The position numbers and the translations under genes were made by a program. Shown in pieces: positions 8,930-19,719 of a DNA stretch of 64,000 bases. This DNA comes from CAWBOY01 sp963790585 (GTDB lineage: Bacteria > Planctomycetota > Planctomycetia > Gemmatales > Gemmataceae). Under the pieces are notes generated by a model. It had not been told where the DNA came from. It did no database searches and worked only from the letters and a program-made list of their open reading frames with translations. Numbering within the stretch: position 1 is the first letter of the stretch; each line of letters opens with the position of its first letter. The stretch lies in assembly GCA_963790585.1 (NCBI GenBank), contig CAWBOY010000003.1, positions 248,001 to 312,000 on the forward strand. The letters are read 5' to 3'.

Positions 8930-10772
8930 ATGTTTCCGCTCACATTTGAATTCGATGTCGTCGTCGTAGGCGCCGGTCACGCCGGCGTTGAGGCGGCGCT
9001 GGCCTCGGCCAAGCTCGGGCTGCGCACCGCTCTCCTGACGATGAGCGCCGATGCGGTCGCCCAGATGAGCTGCAACCCCGCCATCGGTGGCGTGGCGAAG
9101 GGCCAGATTGTCCGCGAGATCGACGCACTCGGCGGGGCGATGGGTCAGGTGACAGATGCCAGCGGCATCCAATTTCGGATCCTCAATCGCACCAAAGGCC
9201 CGGCAATGCATTCACCGCGCGCCCAAGCCGACAAGAAACTCTACCAATTCACAATGAAGCATCGGGTCGAGGCGCAGGTCAACTTGACGCTGCGCCAGGA
9301 AATGGTCGAGGCCCTGCTGCTCGAGGATCTGCCGCCCGGCGCCAGCGAAGCCGGCGCGAAACGGCGCGTGACCGGAGTCGTCGCACGAGGGGACACGCTC
9401 TATCGCGCCAAGGCCGTCGTGCTTACCACAGGAACCTTTCTCAAAGCCATCATGCACACTGGCGAAGCCAAGACGCGCGGCGGCCGCGCCGGCGATGGTG
9501 TCAGCGAATCGCTCAGTGATAGCTTGACCGAATGCGGCTTCGCCCTGGCCCGCTTTAAGACCGGGACGCCCTGTCGCCTCAATGGCCGAACGATCGACTT
9601 CAGCAAATGCGAGCGGCAGCCCGGCGACGACAAGCCGCAGCCCTTCAGTTTCGCCACCGATCGCCTGCCTGAGCCGCAGCTGGATTGCCACATCACCTAT
9701 ACTACGCCGGCGGCGCACGACCTCATTCGTGCGAATTTGCATCGGGCTCCGATGTATTCGGGGCAGATTCAGGGCCGTGGCCCGCGTTACTGCCCGTCGA
9801 TCGAGGACAAGGTCGTTCGCTTCGCCGAGAAAGAGCAGCATCAAATCTTTCTCGAACCCGAAGGCCGCAACACCCTCGAATACTATTGCAACGGCATCAG
9901 CACGAGCCTGCCCAAGGACGTCCAGCAGGCGATGCTTCGGCTCATTCCCGGCCTGGAGAATGCCGAGGTGCTGCGCTGGGGCTACGCGGTCGAATACGAC
10001 TATGCGCCGCCGTCACAGTTGCGACCGACCTTGGAGACGAAGCCTGTCGAAGGCCTCTATTTCGCCGGCCAGATCAACGGTACGACGGGCTACGAAGAAG
10101 CAGCCGCCCAGGGCCTGATGGCCGGCATCAACGCCGGCTTGAAGATCCAAGCGAAGCCTCCCCTGATTCTCGATCGCAGCCAGGCCTACATCGGCGTGTT
10201 GATCGACGACCTCGTCACAAAAGGGGTCGATGAGCCGTATCGAATGTTCACGAGCCGCGCGGAGTATCGCCTGCTATTGCGTCACGACAACGCCGACCGC
10301 CGCTTGACGCCGCTGGCCCGACAAATCGGCCTCATCAACGATTCAGCCTGGCAGCGCCTGCAAGACAAAGAACGCGCCATCGCTGATTTGACGACCCATT
10401 TGAAAACGCATCGTCACGAGGGCGACACGCTGGAAACCTGGCTCCGCCGGACCGAAGTGGAATGGCAACGCATCGTCGAAATGGACCCGAATATCTTGGA
10501 ATTGAAGACTCCTCCCGCCGCGCTCGAGCAAGTCGTGCTGGAGGCGAAATACTCCGGCTACATCAACCGCCAGACGGCGCAGATCGAGCGCTTTCAGCGC
10601 CTGGAGGGCAAACCTATCCCGAAGTATTTCGACTACAACGGCATCACGCAATTGCGCGGCAGAAGCGCGCGAAAAGTTGAGCACGATCAGGCCTGGGAAT
10701 CTCGGCCAGGCCAGCCGCATCAGCGGCATCACGCCAGCGGATCTGGCTGTATTGCTGATGTATACAGAGTGA
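8930..10772 (+). CDS. mnmG: tRNA uridine-5-carboxymethylaminomethyl modification enzyme MnmG (frameshifted C-terminus)
   Basis: FAD-dependent enzyme that, with MnmE, forms the cmnm5 group on U34 of tRNAs. The N-terminal dinucleotide fold GAGHAGVEAALASAKLG, SCNPAIGGVAKG, and RFKTGTPCRL are family signatures, and TSRAEYRLLLRHDNAD opens the C-terminal half. The frame goes wrong at 10652-10660 (TTGCGCGGCAG). Removing one base restores LRAEAREKLSTIRPGN, LGQASRISGITPADLAVLL and a TGA at 10770-10772, giving about 613 residues, normal for MnmG. Without this the frame runs 146 bases further as nonsense. The SD-like AGAGG lies 7 bases before the ATG. Confidence 0.93.
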
Positions 10773-10914
10773 AAAGCACGAGGTTGCCACTGGGCTCCAG
10801 TAAAGGCGCGGACCCCGACGGGCACTGGTATCATCGCCCCGTAGCCACTCCCGCTACCGGACTGTTAGAATCAAGCCAGGCATTCTCATTTCGCGGTCCA
10901 CGGACTTCGGCGCC

Positions 10915-12539
10915 ATGATTAAAGTGACTTGTCCGAATTGCGAGCGCACCCTGTCGGTTGCCGACACCATGGCGGGCAAAAAGGGGAAGTGCCCTACCTG
11001 TAAGACTATGTTGACCGTGCCTGGCAATGCCGGCACTGCGCCGCCAAAGAGTGGCTCCAATGGGTCTGCTCCGCCCAAAATTCCGGCCCCTTCCGCTCAT
11101 GAACTCGAGGCTCTTGCCGCGGCTGCGCTGGCCGACGAGCCGCCGCCCGAGCAGGAAGAGCCGAAGTTCATCGACTTCGAGTGTCCGATGTGCGGCGAGA
11201 AACTCAAAATGGACACCGCGCTTTGTGGTAAGCGCACCGTGCCCGGAATGCCGCCGCATCATCAAAATCCCCGAATTGGCGAAGCGTGAGAAAAAAGATT
11301 GGCGCCAGCTCAACGATGGCTTGCCGCTCGGCGCCCGCCGGCCAGACCAGCCGGCTCCGGAAGGCGCTTGGGGCTCGGTCAACGCTTCGACGGTCAACAA
11401 AGGCGCGCTCGAGGATGCCGGTATCTTGCGGGTTGCCAGGCCGCCGCTGACGGTGGGACAAAAAATCACGCGCGGCCTGATCGTCGCCGGGGTTCTGGTC
11501 CTCTTGGGCGTCGGCTACTGGTTGGTCGCCGACCGCTTCGCCACGAGTCGTGAACAGCGGATGCTCAAGACGGCCACCGATTATGTCGGCACGCCCAAGG
11601 CGCCCGCCGCGCTGGGGCGCGAGGGCCTGGCCTCATTACGTTGCCTGGTCGGTCAATACTACCTTCGCAGCCATCTACCCGACCCGGCGGCCAAGGCGAA
11701 GAAGGAACTCGACTCGGCCGTGAGTTTGTTGCAGGATCCGGCGAAACCGAACAAATGGGGCCTAAGCGAACGCGACCTGGTGCTAGGCGAAATAGCCCTG
11801 GCGCAGACCGAACTCGGCGGCAGCCAGGACGAAGTCGACAAGGGCGAACGAGTCAGCTTCGAGGATGCGCACAAGAGTTTCCGGGCGGCGCTCGACGCGA
11901 TTCAGCTTCCCGAAGCGAGGCGCGAGGCGTTTCGCGCCGTGGCTCAGCGGCTAAAAGAGCGAGGCCAAGAGAGCAGGGTCACAAATCTGGCAAACCAGGT
12001 CTTTCCCGCCGCCGAAAAAGAGGACGCGCTCAACCTGGCCAATATCGTCACCGGCGCAAAAAGTAGAGTGGATGCAGCTCAAACCCGAGCTGCGTCTCAT
12101 CGGCCTGCTCAGCGCGGTTGAGAACGCGAAGAGTGACAACACCGCGATCGACGCGGCGCTGAAGTGGGTAGCTCCTGAGTTGAAAATGATGCCGGAATTG
12201 GCCTGGTCGTTGCCGCGCTTGATTGAACTTGCCGCCCAGGCCGGACAGCAGGACGATTCCATAAAAGCTGTTTTAGAGGATATAAAAGACCCGGTATTGC
12301 ACAGCCGGGCGCAGCTTGCCTTGGCCCGTGGCAAAATGGCACGCGAGAAGAAAGTCACGGAGGAAGACGCTTTCGCCGCTGTCGACGCGAAGTCGCTCGA
12401 GCGGCTGCTCGGTCAAGCGGCACTATTTCGGAACAATGTGAAGCTAGATGAGGGCTGGTTGAAAAAGGTGGAGGGCTTGAGCGAACCAGCGAAAAGCTAT
12501 GCGTCGATTGGTGCCGCGCTGGGATTGCAGAAGGATTGA
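10915..12539 (+). CDS. Double zinc-ribbon membrane protein (two frameshifts)
   Basis: Begins with a CxxC..CxxC zinc ribbon (TCPNCERTL, CPTCKTMLTVPG) and an acidic, Pro/Ala-rich linker. A second ribbon follows (FECPMCGEKL..CPECRRIIKIPELA), then one transmembrane segment (LIVAGVLVLLGVGYWLVA) and a helical, TPR-like C-terminal half of about 300 residues. The frame changes at 11231-11236 (AAGCGCACC, splitting the second ribbon) and at 12054-12065 (GGCGCAAAAAGTAG). Both sites rejoin well. Proteins of this plan are common in Gemmata-type planctomycetes; their function is unknown. The first ATG is used. Confidence 0.75.
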
Positions 12540-12560
12540 GGATTCGCACCGCAATTCGTT

Positions 12561-13145
12561 TTACATGGGCGGGTGCGAATCGACGCCGTGCATGATGTCG
12601 CTTCCAGGCGCGAGCCGCATCTCGCTCGGCAGGACCGGCGGCAAGTCTGACGCGAATGGTGATAGCGGCCGCGCTACTGGAACGGGTGGCTTAGCCCGGC
12701 CCGGGACCGGCGGCTCTGGCAAAGGCACCGGATCGTCGCACGATTCGAGCATGTCATCTTCAGCGATATCGAGTCTTGGTGCGCCGTGCTTGGCGTTGAG
12801 ATTGCGGAGACCAGGCGTTTCGAGTTCCGCAGCTGCCTCCCAGGTGACGCGATAGCGATTGTTGCCAATCGTCAGCTCCGCCCCTTCTTTCAGCCGGCCC
12901 TCGACGACCCGCTCCCCGTCGATCCGAATGCCATTCATACTTCCCAAATCGCGCACGACCAGATGTTCGCCAATCTGAGCAATGCAGCAATGGCGGCGCG
13001 AGATTTTGCGTGAATCGATTTGAATATCGCATTCTGGATGGCGGCCCAGCAACAATATCGGCTTGTCCAACAGTATGTTGGGGCCGCTGCTCAGGGAAAG
13101 CAGTTGCGCTGGCATGAAGCAATCCATCGGGCGCCGCCCAACCAT
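12561..13145 (-). CDS. FHA domain protein
   Basis: About 194 residues with one forkhead-associated phosphothreonine-binding domain: ILLGRHPECDIQI, KISRRHCCI and DLGSMNGIRIDGERV carry the conserved GR, SRxH and N-G. The tail is Pro-rich. The open frame extends to 13346, but that part is the translated palindrome at 13270-13337, so a start at 13145, 13127 or 13115 is more credible; none has a good ribosome site. It probably acts in Ser/Thr-kinase signalling, which planctomycetes use heavily. Confidence 0.8.
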   Translation of the reverse strand: MVGRRPMDCFMPAQLLSLSSGPNILLDKPILLLGRHPECDIQIDSRKISRRHCCIAQIGEHLVVRDLGSMNGIRIDGERVVEGRLKEGAELTIGNNRYRVTWEAAAELETPGLRNLNAKHGAPRLDIAEDDMLESCDDPVPLPEPPVPGRAKPPVPVARPLSPFASDLPPVLPSEMRLAPGSDIMHGVDSHPPM

Positions 13146-13269
13146 TTCCAGAATCGTGGAATCACGAACGGAAGAAGCGGTCAGGTTAGGGCTAAAGTAG
13201 CCCCGTATAGTATAGCACTTGTTTGACACGTTCAACAACAAAGCAAAAAACACGAACGACCAAACGCCA

Positions 13270-13337
13270 CCGAGCCTGAAGCGTAAGCGAAGAGCATTTA
13301 TTTGACAAAACGCTCTTCGCTTACGCTTCAGGCTCGG
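13270..13337. repeat. Palindromic repeat, family CCGAGCCTGAAGCGTAAGCG (copy B)
   Basis: Same arms as the element at 73-148, with a 15-base centre. It lies between the FHA gene and the end of the giant VWA gene. Translation of this repeat generates a spurious N-terminal extension of the FHA protein (LKRKRRAF). Confidence 0.88.
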
Positions 13338-13357
13338 ATAAGGCAATCGCGCTTACC

Positions 13358-16300
13358 TTACGGTTGGGTAGACCCTCCCGGGATGAGCGGATTGTTTACC
13401 ATCGCCTGCGGAGTCTGAATCTGGCTGTTGGTAAATACCGGAGCCAGAGAGATCCGCATTTGACTGCGGTCGGCCGACAACACGGCCTGAGCCGTGATGT
13501 CCAGCGTGTTTGCGACGTACGACGCTACCTTGGTCTGATAGGTCGTCCGATCGTTCGGGCTGGGGGCCGAGGGAGCTGGCATCGCAGCCGGTGCATAGGC
13601 CGCACCATTCGATCCACCCAAAAGCTTGAAGCCGCGTTCGACGCCGGTCACCTCGGGATCCGCGAGGTTACGCAGATCGGCGAGCACCCGATCGGACGTC
13701 GGCAACGGCTTGGACGTTTCCATCTCCGTCCGCAATTCCGCGGCGGCAGGTGGGACATACGCCGCTTCGGTGCGACGACCGCCGTTTAGCGCGATCTTGA
13801 CGAACGGTTGCGGGCCGTCGACATTGATCGTGATCGGCGCATCTTCCTGCTCGTCCTTCGTGCCCTGATGACGGATGACGCGAATCTGAGCCTTGCCGCC
13901 TTGCGGTTTGCCCCAGACGCGTTCGACTCGAACGATATAGTCCCCGGAGTAGGCCTGCGACGCCTGATAGGTCTCCGAACGGGATTCCGAAAGTAACTCA
14001 CCGATCAGCGTGCCGCCACCAATCGTCTGTCGATTGTAGGACGTACACTCGCTGCCGCTCGGCTCTTTGACGCGGAGATGCAGGCTGCCTTCGCCCTGGA
14101 ACGACATCTTGATAACGAGATCCCGCTGCCGTGCCACGGCGACGTTTTCACGCATCGAAATGGCCTCGTCCTTGCGCCCGGCTTCGTCAAGCCAGGCCGC
14201 CAACGCGTCGACTTTCTGGTTCGCCTTGGCATGCAAAACCTTGCTATTGGCGGACCAATCGCGTTTGAGTAGGTTGCCCGCCGCCCATTCCATGGCTCGG
14301 CGATCGCGGCCCAGTTCAGCACACAAGAGTGCTTCGACATAAGGAGCTGACGTATCCGGCGCCAGACGAGCCGCCTCATGGAGGAAGGCCAAGGCACGGT
14401 CGTAGCTCTTGTTGGCCATCAAGGACTTCGCGGCCTTGATGAAGCCCAGCGAATCGAGTGGCTCGAGTTCCGCTGCGGACGTTTCGGCGCGCTCGATTTC
14501 CTCGGGCGAGCCGCCACATTCACGCAAGGCCACGGCCAAAGCTTGATAAACCCAAGCCTGAACCACGACGCCACGCTTGAGCGCTGCCTTGAGCAACTCG
14601 GCGGCATGGTCGAATTTGTCGTTTTGAGCCAGGAAGTCGGCCACGGCGATAATGAGACCTGGTTCGGTCTCGCCTTTCGACAAGGCCTCGTCCCACATCG
14701 TCTTTGGATCGGCCATCCGCTCTTTGTCGAGAGCCTCGGCAATCGGCCCATTCGGATCGCCGATGCTGCCGACGACCATTGCCCGTTTTGCTCGGTCGGA
14801 GAAGCCACCGACATTCATGCCGGCGACGCCACCAATAGGACTCGGCGAAATCGGGCTCGAGACGCGTGAAGTCACGCGCGACGAAGCCTTGACGACGAGG
14901 GCCATGGAGACGGAATAGAAGCCAAGTTGATTGTCATCACCGCCGTCCAAAGGATCGGTGACATTGGCGTTCGGATCGTTCGGATTCGTAATCGGATCAC
15001 CCGTGAACGGGTTGTAGGTCTGGCGCCAAGTCTTGGGCCCACCCACGACCTGCTTGATCAGTGTGATGAGGACGCGGTCCTGGCTATTTTGCTGTAGACC
15101 GACGCCGCCACCCTGAAAACCACCTTGGGCACCTTGGCCGATGCCGGCAAGACCGCCGCCGCCGATGCCGGCAAGGCCACCGCCGATGCCGGCAAGACCG
15201 CCGCCTAAACCGCCACCGATACCAGCAAGGCCGCCGCCTAAACCGCCGCCTAAGCCGGCGAGACCGCCGCCTATACCGGCAAGGCCGCCGCCGAGACCAC
15301 CGCCGAGACCGGCGAGACCGCCACCGAGGCCGCCGAGGCCACCGCCGAGACCGGCGAGACCGCCACCGAGGCCACCGCCAAGACCAGCGAGGCCGCCGCC
15401 TAAGCCGCCGAGACCACCGCCGAGACCAGCGAGGCCGCCGCCTAAGCCGCCGAGACCACCGCCGAGACCAGCGAGGCCGCCGCCGATGCCAGCGAGACCG
15501 CCACCAAGGCCGGCGAGGCCGCCGCCGATGCCAGCGAGACCACCGATACCGCCAATGCTGGCAATACCACCACCGAGAACGCCGATGATGCCGGTGTTGT
15601 TAATGAAGTTCTGTTGAGCGAACTGGCCCGGGCCTGGAATCTGGAGAACCAGATCGGCAACCGGATAGACGCGAATCGACTTTTCGAGGCTGAAAAACTT
15701 TTCGGTCGTGATCTCGATCACGTCACGCCGAATCATATACGTGGCACCCGTCGTGGACGGGATCTTCGCGAGCAATCGACGAAGGATGGTGCTGAGCGTG
15801 ACCTTCTTCATCGCGGGGAACGGCTTATTCTCCGCAATCAATGTTCCTTCGATGTCCGAAGCCTTGCCACCAGCGCCGCCAGCATCGTATTCAAATGCTT
15901 TCGAGTTGATTTCCCAAGTGAACGACTTGCCGCGATCCTTCAAAAGGTCGTTCGCCAGGTAATCCATCGCATCTTTGAAGGTCGTTTTCGCGTCGGTGAA
16001 CCCCTGGAAGTCATCGATGACTTCGTCCAACATGCTACGAAGTTCAAAAGCACGCTTGGGCATCGAAGCGCCGAAGCTCTGCACTTCATAACGATCTTTG
16101 CGATAGCGCGACCACTCCGCCCAATTCGAGAACCGATCACGCGTCAATTCCTTGATGAGCGTGTCGGATGGGAACTCGATTGGCGGTTCGTCAGGGAACG
16201 GGATATGGGATTTATCCACGCGGAGGAGAGTCGCCAGGAATCGCTCCTCGGTCTGACGGCGAATGTCACGAGTCTCGCGGAGGTGATAACCGGCGAGAGA

Positions 16301-18268
16301 TTGGTAATAGGCAACCGTAACCGATTGCGGAATCGGCTGGCCCTGAGCCACAAGGTCTTGGACCATCCGTTGAGCCAACTCGTTGGCACGTAGTTCGCGG
16401 CCCTGGTTCATCAGGCTATGGAACACGCGCAACCGTTCGCGGACCAGCTCTTGTCGGGAAATCTCGACATTAGCTCGACTGACAGCGGCATCACGCCGTG
16501 CCATCGCCAGCATCGTCTGCTCCTGATCGCGTTTAACCGTCGCGGCCAACGGCTTGAGCTGTTGCAGCTGACGTTCGATGCGGCCGGCCAGCGCCATCTG
16601 GTCGCGTGGGCTGATGTCCAAATTCGCCTGGATGCCATCCCGGGTCCGTTCGAGGAACTGCATCGCTTCTTCCGGTCGGACCTTCACGAGCCGATTGGCT
16701 TCGCGGATCGCGTCTTCGACCATGCGCGAGGCTTGATCGCCGGCGATTTCCTGACGAGCTTTGACATCTTTCAAAAGATTGCGCTCATCGGGCAGCGGCG
16801 GAGGTTGAGCGCCGTCGCGGATCGCTTGGCGCATCTCTTCAGTGTCTGCCTTGGCGAGAACTTCACGCGTGCCGCGCTGCGCTTTCTTGCCTGCGCCGCC
16901 ACGAATGATGATGTCTTTCTCATTCGGCACCACGATACTTTCGAGATCTTCAATCTTCTTTTTTCCGGAGCGCAGGTCTTCGACGACGTCGATCGCCGCC
17001 TTGGCCCGCTTATTGTCCGGGTCGATTTCCTCGACCTGCTTGTACAACCGCAATGCCACGTCGAGTTTGCGCTCTTCGAGGGCCCAATCAGCCTTCGACA
17101 GAAGATCGGACCGAGCCATCTGGTTTTGCTCGTAAGCATAAGCCAGGGCGCGGTCGGCCTGGATCATGGCCGGGCGATCCTTCTGGTCTTTCCATTGATT
17201 GAGAACATGGACGAGGAAGAAGTTATCCGTTTCCGGTTCAGGCAAGGTCAACGTGCTCTTCACGGTCACGACTTTGCCTGCAACAGTGCCGGTCAACTCG
17301 TAGCTCAGCTGCGGGCCCGGCTTGATCTTGCCGACGACCAGAGTGGCTACGTCGCGACGCAGCGGCGGCAATTTACCGGGAAGAAGGTCTTCAACATCCG
17401 CGGAAACCTGAAGCTTGGTAGGATAAAGGACCGGCGCCGCGACCGCTTGGGTCAGCTCGGCGATTGTCGCTTCCGGCTTGGTCGTGTCCGAATGACGAAC
17501 GACCCGGCCACCGGTCGCATTCACGAAGCCGTGAAGAGTAACCGGGTCGAGCCTGGCTCCGAGCGGAACGCTGTAGAAATTGATTTGATTCTTGACCATC
17601 CGATTCGCGAGAGTCGCGCGATCGTCTCCATCGACTGGACCGGCAAGGCTTTTGCCGTCGCCAAGGAAGACGATGACCTTTTGCCGGCCGTCGCCGCTTT
17701 GGTCCTCGAAGCCCTTGATGACTTCAGTCAGAGATTGCTTGAGGTTGACGGCCCCGGCCGGGAACTCCGCCTCCAGAGTCTTGACGACTTTTTCGATCGC
17801 TTTGCTGGACTCGAAGCCGCGCGTCAGGTTGTGAGGCCGCGTATTGACGGTCCACACGGAAATTCGGTCATTTGGATTGAGCTTGGCTGACAGGCTCGTC
17901 ACCAGGTTTATGGCCTGGCCGAGCGCCGCTTGCGTCATGCTCGCCGAGGTCGAAACCAGGAGGGCATAATCGCGCGGACGAACGGGCACGTCATCGAGCT
18001 TGGGCTGGAGCTGCAGACCCAAATAGGTTTTGCCATCCCGGACGCTTGGGTAAAGGATGACCGGTTGATTGAGGAACCGCGATTGGCCGAGTTCCTCGGC
18101 GAAACGACGATCCTCCCCTTGGCTGGGGGATCCGGACTTCGAACTTCGATCATTGTCGAGTGATTTGGCTTTATCGCGCCCGGGCTCGCCCCAGACCTGC
18201 GAACATGCCACGACGGCCGCGAGGGATAGCAACATCCCGACGGCCCTGAGCCGACGGACTTCGACCAT
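13358..18268 (-). CDS. Giant exported VWA/TPR protein with Gly-Leu-Ala repeat
   Basis: 1636 residues. The signal peptide ends VVACSQ, which also fits a lipobox, so it may be a lipoprotein. Residues about 98-260 form a von Willebrand A domain, but the MIDAS reads STSAS (residues 106-110) where DxSxS is expected, so metal binding is doubtful. Long helical segments follow (about 390-640), then a region reading YMIRRDVIEITTEKFF..IRVYPVADLV (about 840-870) reminiscent of the short domains preceding secretins. Residues about 892-1046 are a Gly-Leu/Ile-Ala-Gly repeat. TPR-like helices lie at about 1140-1290 and a beta-rich tail follows. Partners and role are unknown. Confidence 0.8.
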   Translation of the reverse strand: MVEVRRLRAVGMLLSLAAVVACSQVWGEPGRDKAKSLDNDRSSKSGSPSQGEDRRFAEELGQSRFLNQPVILYPSVRDGKTYLGLQLQPKLDDVPVRPRDYALLVSTSASMTQAALGQAINLVTSLSAKLNPNDRISVWTVNTRPHNLTRGFESSKAIEKVVKTLEAEFPAGAVNLKQSLTEVIKGFEDQSGDGRQKVIVFLGDGKSLAGPVDGDDRATLANRMVKNQINFYSVPLGARLDPVTLHGFVNATGGRVVRHSDTTKPEATIAELTQAVAAPVLYPTKLQVSADVEDLLPGKLPPLRRDVATLVVGKIKPGPQLSYELTGTVAGKVVTVKSTLTLPEPETDNFFLVHVLNQWKDQKDRPAMIQADRALAYAYEQNQMARSDLLSKADWALEERKLDVALRLYKQVEEIDPDNKRAKAAIDVVEDLRSGKKKIEDLESIVVPNEKDIIIRGGAGKKAQRGTREVLAKADTEEMRQAIRDGAQPPPLPDERNLLKDVKARQEIAGDQASRMVEDAIREANRLVKVRPEEAMQFLERTRDGIQANLDISPRDQMALAGRIERQLQQLKPLAATVKRDQEQTMLAMARRDAAVSRANVEISRQELVRERLRVFHSLMNQGRELRANELAQRMVQDLVAQGQPIPQSVTVAYYQSLAGYHLRETRDIRRQTEERFLATLLRVDKSHIPFPDEPPIEFPSDTLIKELTRDRFSNWAEWSRYRKDRYEVQSFGASMPKRAFELRSMLDEVIDDFQGFTDAKTTFKDAMDYLANDLLKDRGKSFTWEINSKAFEYDAGGAGGKASDIEGTLIAENKPFPAMKKVTLSTILRRLLAKIPSTTGATYMIRRDVIEITTEKFFSLEKSIRVYPVADLVLQIPGPGQFAQQNFINNTGIIGVLGGGIASIGGIGGLAGIGGGLAGLGGGLAGIGGGLAGLGGGLGGLGGGLAGLGGGLGGLGGGLAGLGGGLGGGLAGLGGGLGGLGGGLAGLGGGLGGGLAGIGGGLAGLGGGLGGGLAGIGGGLGGGLAGIGGGLAGIGGGGLAGIGQGAQGGFQGGGVGLQQNSQDRVLITLIKQVVGGPKTWRQTYNPFTGDPITNPNDPNANVTDPLDGGDDNQLGFYSVSMALVVKASSRVTSRVSSPISPSPIGGVAGMNVGGFSDRAKRAMVVGSIGDPNGPIAEALDKERMADPKTMWDEALSKGETEPGLIIAVADFLAQNDKFDHAAELLKAALKRGVVVQAWVYQALAVALRECGGSPEEIERAETSAAELEPLDSLGFIKAAKSLMANKSYDRALAFLHEAARLAPDTSAPYVEALLCAELGRDRRAMEWAAGNLLKRDWSANSKVLHAKANQKVDALAAWLDEAGRKDEAISMRENVAVARQRDLVIKMSFQGEGSLHLRVKEPSGSECTSYNRQTIGGGTLIGELLSESRSETYQASQAYSGDYIVRVERVWGKPQGGKAQIRVIRHQGTKDEQEDAPITINVDGPQPFVKIALNGGRRTEAAYVPPAAAELRTEMETSKPLPTSDRVLADLRNLADPEVTGVERGFKLLGGSNGAAYAPAAMPAPSAPSPNDRTTYQTKVASYVANTLDITAQAVLSADRSQMRISLAPVFTNSQIQTPQAMVNNPLIPGGSTQP
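15130..15590 (-). repeat. In-frame low-complexity (GGLAGLGG)n coding repeat
   Basis: About 155 residues built from units such as GGGLAGLGG, GGGLGG and GGGLAGIGG, in irregular order and with few interruptions. Codon choice varies between units (several synonymous Gly and Leu codons), so selection appears to act on the protein rather than the DNA. The opposite strand gives a spurious Pro/Arg-rich frame. Confidence 0.9.
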
Positions 18269-18714
18269 TTTCCTGACCCCCTGACACCAGAAGGATACCG
18301 AGGTGCGTTGTATTGTCGCAGTGCGACTGAGGGACGCGACACTAAATGGAATTGTAAAAGGTAGCCAGCTTGCGCTAAGAGAAAAATTTCTCTCTTACCG
18401 CGCACCGCCTTGACCTCCCCCTATCCGCGCCGTCAGGCGCCTCGTCTCGGGAACTGCCGATGCAACAACAACGATTCCCATCACCGCCACCACCGACAGA
18501 ATCATCAACTTCCCTGGGCAAATTCTCGCGCACCGACTTGCCTGGCGGCATTTTCGCATTCTGCCGACGACTGCAAAGTGCTTCTTGGCGAGCCAAGGTT
18601 GCGTTGTATTTTTCCTAGCCCCATGTTATCAGCAAAGCGGTCATGGGGGAATAGTCCATCGTCCGCTTCTCTTGTGAACGCCCTTGCACCTGTGCTGTGG
18701 AGGAACGGTCCGCG
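18269..18714. other. Divergent intergenic region, 446 bases
   Basis: Separates the minus-strand VWA gene from the plus-strand ABC permease gene. It must contain both promoters, but I see no confident -10/-35 pair. There is no credible coding frame and no long inverted repeat. Confidence 0.5.
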
Positions 18715-19503
18715 ATGCTTGCGTATTCGAAGGCCATCTGGCAATGTCGCTACTTCTGGCTTTCGCTGGTGAGGCTCGACTTGCGATCACGTTATCGTGG
18801 ATCCGTCCTCGGTTTTGGCTGGTCGTTACTCAATCCCATTGGCATGACGATCGTTATTTGTGTCATCTTTAGCCAGCTCTTGAAGCAGGACATCAAGGAA
18901 TTCGCTCCCGCCGTCATGATGGGCTTGACCTTTTGGAGCTTCATCATGGCCGTCACCACGGCCGGCTGTGTTTGTTTCTTTCAGGGCGAGTCGTATATTC
19001 GGCAGTTTCCTGCTCCGATGGCTATTTATCCTCTACGCTCTTTACTCGGAGCCTCGTTTCATTTTTTGCTGGCAATCCTCATGGTAGCTTGCCTATGCGT
19101 TTGTACAGGCCTGCGCGTGCCGACCCCGTTTGATCTCTTATGCCTGATACCGACTCTTACGCTCCTGGGTATCTTCGGCTGGTCGCTTGCCGTGCTCTTT
19201 GGCTTGGCCACCGTCCGTTTCCGCGATACAAAACAGATAAGCGAGATCCTTTTTCAGGCTCTCTTCTATCTCACCCCGATCATGTACAAAGAAGATTTGA
19301 TCGGCGAGAGGCCCTACGGTCTCCTCTTGATCCAGCTCAATCCATTCGCCAGGTTCTTAAAATTACTGCGCGAACCGATCATTTATGGGCATGTGCCGAA
19401 CCCAGCTCTCCTCGGAGTTGCGTTTGGTATCACAGCGGTCACGTTCCTAATGGCTACGTTGGCGCTAAGGTACGAAGAACGCAAACTGATCTTTCACTTG
19501 TAA
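18715..19503 (+). CDS. ABC-2 type polysaccharide/lipid exporter permease (Wzm-like)
   Basis: 262 residues with about six hydrophobic segments, of the ABC-2 permease family that exports polysaccharide, teichoic acid or O-antigen. LRSRYRGSVLGFGWSLLNP near the N-terminus is the family signature, and FYLTPIMYKEDLI.. and LNPFARFLKLLREPI near the C-terminus also match. The start at 18715 has GGAGG 11 bases upstream. Its ATPase partner is the gene at 19720, separated by a palindrome. Confidence 0.88.
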   Translation: MLAYSKAIWQCRYFWLSLVRLDLRSRYRGSVLGFGWSLLNPIGMTIVICVIFSQLLKQDIKEFAPAVMMGLTFWSFIMAVTTAGCVCFFQGESYIRQFPAPMAIYPLRSLLGASFHFLLAILMVACLCVCTGLRVPTPFDLLCLIPTLTLLGIFGWSLAVLFGLATVRFRDTKQISEILFQALFYLTPIMYKEDLIGERPYGLLLIQLNPFARFLKLLREPIIYGHVPNPALLGVAFGITAVTFLMATLALRYEERKLIFHL

Positions 19504-19551
19504 CCGACCGTTTCGCCGCGAGTCGTGAGACGATCGCTTTGAAATAACGCC

Positions 19552-19667
19552 GTTGTGGCAAGGTCTCCTGACCTTGCCACTGGCCACGACCGAAGGTCTC
19601 AACAGCATCAGGGTAAGTCGAGACCTACGGTCGAACGAGTGGCAAGGTCAGGAGACCTTGCCACAAC
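19552..19667. repeat. Palindrome between ABC permease and ATPase genes
   Basis: Thirty-base outer arms (GTTGTGGCAAGGTCTCCTGA.. and complement), with a weaker inner inverted repeat (CGACCGAAGGTCTC / GAGACCTACGGTCG). Located inside a likely operon, it could attenuate expression of the ATPase relative to the permease. Confidence 0.88.
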
Positions 19668-19719
19668 CACCGTTGGTGCGGCTAAACTCTCTTCCTCTCG
19701 TCCGTGAGGTATCGCCACG

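Noticed and set aside
13146..13346. N-terminal extension of the FHA protein
   Set aside because: Most of it is translation of the intergenic palindrome at 13270-13337 and lacks a ribosome site.
15141..15617. Long Pro/Arg-rich plus-strand frame
   Set aside because: It is the complement of the Gly-Leu-Ala coding repeat of the VWA protein and has no start context or domain.
16418..17890. 490-codon plus-strand open frame
   Set aside because: Antisense to the VWA gene; long opposite-strand frames are expected at this GC content, and no domain is recognisable.
18410..18772. Plus-strand frame before the ABC permease
   Set aside because: Low-complexity composition, no SD, overlaps the permease start in another frame. 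Treated as intergenic.
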